A stretch of 6,440 bases of DNA, from positions 1 to 6,440 of the forward strand of contig JAHFTM010000108.1 in the NCBI GenBank assembly GCA_023269335.1, written 5' to 3'. Position numbers and translations under genes: made by a program. The notes under the pieces are model-generated. The model was not told the origin of the DNA. It saw nothing but the letters and a program-made list of their open reading frames with translations, and ran no database searches. Below are positions 1 to 4,260 of the stretch, in pieces. Numbering within the stretch: the stretch's first letter is position 1; every line of letters begins with the position of its first letter. The stretch is from Chlamydiia bacterium. Its GTDB lineage: Bacteria; Chlamydiota; Chlamydiia; Chlamydiales; FEN-1388.

Positions 1-1
1 C

Positions 2-1759
2 CCCGAGCATCCTCTTGTTGATAGACTCACTTTACCGCATTTGAGAGAGCAGGTAGCACAGTATAAAGAAAAAGTAAGCCGAGAAACTGAAATTGAAAGA
101 ACAGAGTGTAACAAAGAAAAAAGCGGATTATTTATAGGCTCTTATGCAATCAATCCGGTAAGTGGCGCAAGGCTGCCTATTTGGATTGCGGACTATGTAC
201 TTCCATCTTATGGCGCAGGGGCAGTTCAAGCGGTTCCTTCTCATGATGAGCGTGATTTTGAATTTGCCAAAAAACAGGGGTTAGAAAAAATTCAAGTGGT
301 GGTGGTGCCTGAAAGTGCAACAGACGTTGAAAAGGCGCTTCAGTGTGCCTATACAGGTGATGGGATCATCTGTAATTCTTCAAGTGCACACGTCTCTTTA
401 GATGGGCTTACGACACAGCAGGCAAAAGAAAAAATAATTGGCTTTTTGAAAGAAAGTGGTCATGGAGAAAAAAAGGTGCAGTACAAGCTTCGAGATTGGC
501 TTTTTTCTCGTCAGCGCTACTGGGGTGAGCCGATGCCGATTTTACATTTTGAAGATGGTACAAAGCGTGCACTTTCTGTTGATGAGCTTCCTCTTTGTCT
601 TCCTGATCTTTCTGATTTTACGCCTACAGGTGATGGTCAAAGCCCGCTTGCGAAAGTATCCAATTGGATAGAAATTGAAGATCCAAAAACGAAAAAGAGA
701 GCACATCGCGAGTCGAATACGATGCCTAACTGGGCAGGCTCTTGTTGGTATTATCTGCGCTTTTGTGATCCTCACAATGATAAGCAAGCGTGGGATCCGG
801 AACTTGAAAAATATTGGCTTCCGGTAGATCTGTATGTAGGTGGCGTCGAGCATGCAGTCTTGCATCTTCTTTATGCTAGATTCTGGCATAAAGTTTTGTA
901 TGATTTGGGGTATGTTTCTACACTAGAGCCTTTTAAAACACTAAGAAACCAAGGTCTTGTAGTTGCGCGCTCTTATTGCACATCTGCAAACGTTTACGTA
1001 GCTCCAGAGGATGTGCGTGAACGCGATGGCAAATACTTTGATAAAAAAACTGGCCATGAGTTGGACAGCCAAATTGAAAAGATGTCTAAATCCAAGCTGA
1101 ATGGAGTATCGCCAGACCAAATCATAAAAGAGTATGGCGCTGATAGCCTTCGTCTTTTTGAAATGTTTATGGGGCCGCTTGAAAAAGAAAAAGTGTGGAA
1201 TACAGAGGCTGTACAAGGCTGTAAAAGGTTTTTAGGTCGTGTTTTTGATTTTGTTACTTCAGAAAAAGTGCAGGACGTAGAGACAGAAGAGGGCAAAAGA
1301 CTTATACACAAGCTGATCTTCAAAGTCACACAAGATATGCAAGCACTGCAATTCAATACTGTTGTTGCCAAGATGATGGAGTTTGTCAATGATTTTTCAG
1401 AACTTGCCATTTACCCTAAAAATGCGCTTGTTGATTTCGTAAAGCTTTTATCGCCGCTAGCACCACACATCGCTGAAGAGTTATGGCAGATGCTTGGTCA
1501 AAAAGGCAGCCTTGCTGATGTAAGCTACCCAGAAGCGGACCCTCGTTATATAGAAGATTCGGTTGTCACCTATGTGATGCAGGTAAACGGTAAGTTGAGG
1601 GCGCGCCTTGATTTGCCTAAGGACGAAACTGAAGAAAAGCTTGTTAACCTAGCTAAAAATCATCCTAACGTGGCGAGATTTTTAGATGGCGTGATGATTA
1701 AAAAAGTGATCTTTGTTCCAAATAAACTTTTGAATTTTGTAATACAGATGGGGGAGTAG
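2..1759 (+). CDS. leuS: Leucyl-tRNA synthetase, C-terminal part (5' end outside window)
   Basis: This class I aminoacyl-tRNA synthetase charges tRNA-Leu with leucine in the cytoplasm and hydrolyses mischarged tRNA in its CP1 editing domain. The frame is open from base 2, so the true start lies to the left; 585 residues are present of a family length near 820-870. The HIGH motif and first part of the editing domain are missing. Seen in order: the editing-pocket segment around HDERD (242-256), RDWLFSRQRYWGEP (about 503-544) returning to the catalytic domain, GGVEHAVLHLLYARFWH (from 839), the KMSKS ATP-binding loop (1079-1093), an alpha-helical anticodon-binding domain (about 1290-1500), and the C-terminal domain with YVMQVNGKLRARL and VPNKLLNFVI near the stop. 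Motifs are intact, so the gene looks functional. The sequence resembles chlamydial LeuS from memory; no alignment was run. The TTG at 41 is internal, because conserved LeuS residues (PEHPLVDRLT) precede it in frame. Confidence 0.97.
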   Translation, partial: PEHPLVDRLTLPHLREQVAQYKEKVSRETEIERTECNKEKSGLFIGSYAINPVSGARLPIWIADYVLPSYGAGAVQAVPSHDERDFEFAKKQGLEKIQVVVVPESATDVEKALQCAYTGDGIICNSSSAHVSLDGLTTQQAKEKIIGFLKESGHGEKKVQYKLRDWLFSRQRYWGEPMPILHFEDGTKRALSVDELPLCLPDLSDFTPTGDGQSPLAKVSNWIEIEDPKTKKRAHRESNTMPNWAGSCWYYLRFCDPHNDKQAWDPELEKYWLPVDLYVGGVEHAVLHLLYARFWHKVLYDLGYVSTLEPFKTLRNQGLVVARSYCTSANVYVAPEDVRERDGKYFDKKTGHELDSQIEKMSKSKLNGVSPDQIIKEYGADSLRLFEMFMGPLEKEKVWNTEAVQGCKRFLGRVFDFVTSEKVQDVETEEGKRLIHKLIFKVTQDMQALQFNTVVAKMMEFVNDFSELAIYPKNALVDFVKLLSPLAPHIAEELWQMLGQKGSLADVSYPEADPRYIEDSVVTYVMQVNGKLRARLDLPKDETEEKLVNLAKNHPNVARFLDGVMIKKVIFVPNKLLNFVIQMGE

Positions 1760-1760
1760 G
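1755..1760 (+). promoter_or_regulatory. Ribosome binding site of the methyltransferase, overlapping leuS stop
   Basis: AGTAGG matches the AGGAGG core at five of six positions, lies 9 bases before the ATG at 1770 and includes the leuS stop codon TAG (1757-1759). A second purine run, GGGGGAG (1750-1756), lies just upstream. The overlap suggests that translation of the second gene is coupled to termination on leuS. Confidence 0.6.
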
Positions 1761-1769
1761 CACTTTTTT

Positions 1770-2960
1770 ATGGCTGCATCTAAACAAGAGCTTGAGAGTT
1801 GGTTTGAAGAAAATTTGAGTGCTCTTGTACAGGCTACTTTTAGTAAAGCTGTTGCTGAGGATAATAAGGTTCAAAAAGTAGTGTTGCGTCAAGTTTTGAT
1901 CCAAGAAAAACTACATATACAGATGACCTGTTTTGAAAAGACCAAATGCAGCACGAAAAATATTGCTGTGTCAGGTTTTGTAAAAGAATTTTCAACTCTT
2001 TTAGAGCACTTTGAACATCTTTTTGTTCGTACAAACAGCTTTGAGTATTATGTTGAAAAAACTGTACAAGGTACATGGAAAACAAAGAAAAGGAAGTTGC
2101 AAGAAGAGTGCTGTGCTGATTTTGCACATAACCGAAAGAAGAACTACCTGATTGAAGAAGGTTTGGGAAGGCCTGTAGCTTGTCTTGAAGCGCTTGGTAT
2201 AATGACAAGTGATGGAAAGGTGAAAAAAGAGGCGAGAGCTAAGTTCAAGCAGATCCAGCATTTTTCTCAACTTGTCTTTGATTTGTTGCCGCATTTCGAA
2301 AAGGAGAAAGAGAAGGGAAAAACGTTACGTATTGTGGATTTGGGTTGTGGCAAAGCATATTTAAGTTTTGCGCTCTATCATCTATTGAGCACCAAGACAG
2401 AATATAAAGTAGAGCTTATAGGGGTAGACTTAAAAAGTGACGTGGTAGACTTCTGTAATGCACTTGCAAAAAAGGTAGGCTATGATGGTCTTTCATTTGT
2501 TTTTGGTACTATATCAGAGTATCAGCCAGCAGGGGTGGTAGATATTGTCATTGCTTTACATGCCTGTGATACTGCTACAGACCAAGCTATTTTTCAAGCA
2601 GTAAAGTGGCAAGCAGAAGCTCTTTTTGTTGCGCCTTGCTGCCAGCATGAGCTTGCACAACAGTTGAAGGCAACAGCCTTTCCGCTTATTACAAAATATG
2701 GGCTTTTCCGAGAGCAGTTTGCTGCGCTTCTTACAGATGCAATTCGTGCTGAGCTTCTTTCGACATTAGGTTACAAGATTGATGTGTGTGAGTTTGTAGA
2801 TCCAGTGCACACGCCAAAAAACACACTTATCCGAGCGCTGAAGATAAATAAAGGAAAAGAGCAGCAAAACGTATTTGTAGGGCAGGAGTATAAAAAGGTA
2901 AAGAGCGAGTTTGGTTTGCAACCAGCGCTTGAAAAATTACTATTTCCTTTTTGTGAGTAA
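1770..2960 (+). CDS. Class I SAM-dependent methyltransferase, Methyltransf_32 (METTL25-like) type
   Basis: A predicted cytoplasmic S-adenosylmethionine-dependent methyltransferase of 396 residues; the substrate is unknown. The Rossmann-type SAM-binding motif I is VDLGCGKAY (residues 189-197). An acidic residue follows at the end of beta-2 (D220 in IGVDL), a motif IV-like ALHACDTATD spans residues 262-271, and APCCQHEL spans 288-295. The LHAC and PCC motifs are those I associate with Methyltransf_32, the family that includes eukaryotic METTL25 and GSTCD-like proteins. A basic NRKKNY stretch (121-126) precedes the catalytic domain, and residues 1-115 form an N-terminal region with no motif I recognise. 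The start is well fixed: an in-frame TAA at 1740-1742 and no other start codon before ATG 1770. It lies 10 bases after leuS, so probably shares its transcript. A role in RNA or ribosome modification is plausible from this neighbour and the family, but is inference. Confidence 0.88.
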   Translation: MAASKQELESWFEENLSALVQATFSKAVAEDNKVQKVVLRQVLIQEKLHIQMTCFEKTKCSTKNIAVSGFVKEFSTLLEHFEHLFVRTNSFEYYVEKTVQGTWKTKKRKLQEECCADFAHNRKKNYLIEEGLGRPVACLEALGIMTSDGKVKKEARAKFKQIQHFSQLVFDLLPHFEKEKEKGKTLRIVDLGCGKAYLSFALYHLLSTKTEYKVELIGVDLKSDVVDFCNALAKKVGYDGLSFVFGTISEYQPAGVVDIVIALHACDTATDQAIFQAVKWQAEALFVAPCCQHELAQQLKATAFPLITKYGLFREQFAALLTDAIRAELLSTLGYKIDVCEFVDPVHTPKNTLIRALKINKGKEQQNVFVGQEYKKVKSEFGLQPALEKLLFPFCE

Positions 2961-3044
2961 TTTATTTTAAATCTCTTGGTGATGTAAATATACCTTCTTT
3001 CTGCTATGAGATAAAAATAACGAAATAGACACATAAGGCCTCTC
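2961..3044 (+). other. Short intergenic spacer with ribosome binding site before the AsmA-like gene
   Basis: This 84-base AT-rich spacer separates the methyltransferase from the AsmA-like gene. AAGG (3035-3038) sits 6 bases before the ATG at 3045 and is the likely Shine-Dalgarno core. An extended -10-like TGCTATGAG (3002-3010) is present, but no -35 hexamer lies at proper spacing (TTGGTG at 2976-2981 is 23 bases away). I therefore do not call a promoter with confidence. No hairpin followed by a T-run is visible, so read-through from upstream is possible. Confidence 0.4.
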
Positions 3045-3824
3045 ATGAAAAAGTTCTTCCTTATTCTACTTTGCCTCATTGCTTTTTTCATTCTTGCTAT
3101 TGGTCTTACCTTTTTTTTTCGGGTGAATGTCATTTCTTATGGCCTTTCAAAAACCCTCAATACTCCCTGTGCAGTTAAGGCGTGCAATTTTACAAAAAAC
3201 TCGGTTCAAATTAAAGGCCTTGTGATTCAGAATCCATCGGGGTGCCAGCTTAAAAATGCTCTTGTCGTAGAGCAGGTCGATATCTTGCTCAACTGGAATA
3301 ATCTTTTCAAAACTCTTACAGGATCAGGAACAAGAAAGATTGTGCTTGATAAGATACAAATAGATCATTCGCTAATGGGTTTAGAGCTTTTTACACTTAC
3401 TGGCAGTGACACAAATTGGAGTCGCTTGTTAAACACGGCTGAAGGGCCTCCATCTAATGAGCCGCCAAATACTTCAACTGATATAGATATTCAAATCAAC
3501 GCACTCATTTTGAATGATATCCGCTTCAATGTACAGTATAATGCAATCGCAAAAATTCCTATTACACCCTCTCCAATTTCTAGAATAGAGTTGAAGAACA
3601 TTGGTACAAATACGGATGTCAACGCAAAACAATTACTTTTTATTATTTTCAAGGTGCTCATCGAACAAGCTGCAAATGGGCTGAATCTGAAAACGCTAAT
3701 CCCAGAAATGATTCTTGAACGAATGTTGCCGATCACGGCGCCTTTTTTTGAAATCAATGACGCAACAAATTTTTTGAAACGATTTTTTCAGAGCAGTCCC
3801 GACAACAATCAAAACAGCGATTAG
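3045..3824 (+). CDS. Membrane-anchored AsmA-like exported protein
   Basis: A 259-residue protein with one hydrophobic segment at residues 4-25 after an MKK start, best read as an uncleaved membrane anchor or signal sequence that places the rest in the periplasm. Residues 40-117 alternate polar and hydrophobic in the AsmA / DUF748 style: SVQIKGLVIQNPSG, then VEQVDILLNWNNLF, then KIVLDKIQID. After a Ser/Pro/Asn-rich linker (134-145) the pattern resumes with INALILNDIRFNV and ISRIELKNIGTN, a typical AsmA-like 'I-L-x-x-I-G' turn. AsmA-family proteins act in outer-membrane biogenesis and lipid handling between the membranes; this one is much shorter than classical AsmA, so the exact role is unknown. 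The start is fixed by an in-frame TAA at 3018-3020 with no alternative start codon before ATG 3045. The last 30 residues are polar and probably disordered. A run of nine T bases encodes F23-F25. Confidence 0.78.
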   Translation: MKKFFLILLCLIAFFILAIGLTFFFRVNVISYGLSKTLNTPCAVKACNFTKNSVQIKGLVIQNPSGCQLKNALVVEQVDILLNWNNLFKTLTGSGTRKIVLDKIQIDHSLMGLELFTLTGSDTNWSRLLNTAEGPPSNEPPNTSTDIDIQINALILNDIRFNVQYNAIAKIPITPSPISRIELKNIGTNTDVNAKQLLFIIFKVLIEQAANGLNLKTLIPEMILERMLPITAPFFEINDATNFLKRFFQSSPDNNQNSD

Positions 3825-3914
3825 CCTTTCATTAATCACGTTCCTTTTTTCGAATTCATTGAGAAAAGCCATGGTGTTAAAACTGCACAACTAACAAATT
3901 CTCTGGTTATTAGT

Positions 3915-3935
3915 CTATAAGACAGTATGTTATAG
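3915..3935. repeat. Small inverted repeat CTATAA-N9-TTATAG
   Basis: CTATAA (3915-3920) and TTATAG (3930-3935) are perfect reverse complements separated by 9 bases. One further G-C pair (3913 with 3937) lies beyond a T-T mismatch. It overlaps the -35 side of the candidate promoter, so it could be an operator, but an AT-rich six-base match of this kind also arises by chance. Confidence 0.3.
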
Positions 3936-3950
3936 TCGAATATATATAAT
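3919..3950 (+). promoter_or_regulatory. Candidate sigma-70-type promoter for the kinase gene
   Basis: A perfect -10 hexamer TATAAT lies at 3945-3950, inside the alternating stretch TATATATAAT (3941-3950). The best -35 candidate is AAGACA (3919-3924), four of six matches to TTGACA. It lies 20 bases from TATAAT, or 16 bases from the overlapping TATATA (3941-3946). Transcription would start near 3957, giving a leader of about 60 bases. The background is AT-rich, so the match is only suggestive. Confidence 0.35.
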
Positions 3951-4008
3951 TATATTGAATAAATAAAAAAATAATTTTACAATACAATTATATTAACTCA
4001 TCATTATT

Positions 4009-4013
4009 AGGTG
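4009..4013 (+). promoter_or_regulatory. Ribosome binding site of the kinase gene
   Basis: AGGTG matches the 3' half of the AAGGAGGTG Shine-Dalgarno consensus and ends 4 bases before ATG 4018. An in-frame TAA at 3994-3996, with no ATG, GTG or TTG codon between it and 4018, leaves this ATG as the only upstream start. Confidence 0.6.
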
Positions 4014-4017
4014 TCTT

Positions 4018-4260
4018 ATGTCTACAGTAAGTCCTGATACTAATAAACCAGTATCCTCTCCGGCTGATGCAACTACAAGTAATGAAGGCACAAGTCCCAA
4101 AAGTCAACCAGTGCCGCCTGGGGGGCCATCTATTGCTGGTATTATTCCAAGCTTAGCCTCAGCATCGCCACCAATCATACCTGTCAAGCCGGTTCAAGCT
4201 CCGGCACCCGGCACTCAGCCAGCGTCGAATATGGCGCAAATTGCTACTGCGTCAGTACTT
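4018..4260 (+). other. Pro/Ser/Thr-rich N-terminal region of the kinase protein
   Basis: Residues 1-81 carry many Pro, Ser, Thr, Ala and Gln, few charged residues and no hydrophobic signal peptide (start MSTVSPDTNKPVSS). A polar, Ser/Thr-rich, disordered first 20-30 residues is the usual look of type III secretion signals, which have no strict consensus. This supports, but does not show, secretion without Sec. It could equally be a flexible linker or a chaperone-binding region. Confidence 0.5.

Larger units (their letters stand above)
3825..4017 (+). other. AT-rich intergenic region upstream of the kinase gene
   Basis: A 193-base non-coding gap, very AT-rich over its last 100 bases, separating the AsmA-like gene from the kinase gene. 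It holds a weak CTTTT/AAAAG pairing around the T-run at 3845-3850, an inverted repeat (3915-3935), a candidate promoter (3919-3950), a direct repeat of AATTATATT (3948-3956 and 3986-3994), and the kinase ribosome binding site. There is no GC-rich terminator hairpin. The break in spacing and the promoter-like bases suggest that the kinase gene begins its own transcription unit. Confidence 0.55.

Noticed and set aside
41..43. TTG as the start of LeuS
   Set aside because: Conserved LeuS residues continue upstream in the same frame to base 2, and the HIGH-containing domain is absent, so the gene starts outside the window.
994..1410. 138-codon reverse-strand open frame within leuS
   Set aside because: It lies wholly inside the well-conserved leuS, has a Ser/Cys/Leu-rich composition typical of an antisense shadow, and shows no recognisable motif.
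1840..2208. 122-codon reverse-strand open frame within the methyltransferase gene
   Set aside because: It overlaps the 5' part of the methyltransferase gene, has no family resemblance, and has no gene-like context on the minus strand.
2976..3010. TTGGTG and TGCTATGAG considered as a promoter for the AsmA-like gene
   Set aside because: The spacer is 23 bases and the -10 matches at only four of six positions, too poor to call.
3841..3870. T-run with CTTTT/AAAAG pairing, considered as a terminator for the AsmA-like gene
   Set aside because: The stem is only five AT-dominated pairs with a long loop, and the T-run precedes rather than follows the hairpin loop.
3871..3894. Seven-codon ATG-to-TAA frame in the intergenic region, considered as a leader peptide
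   Set aside because: It has no Shine-Dalgarno sequence, no regulatory codon run and no attenuator hairpin after it; expected by chance.
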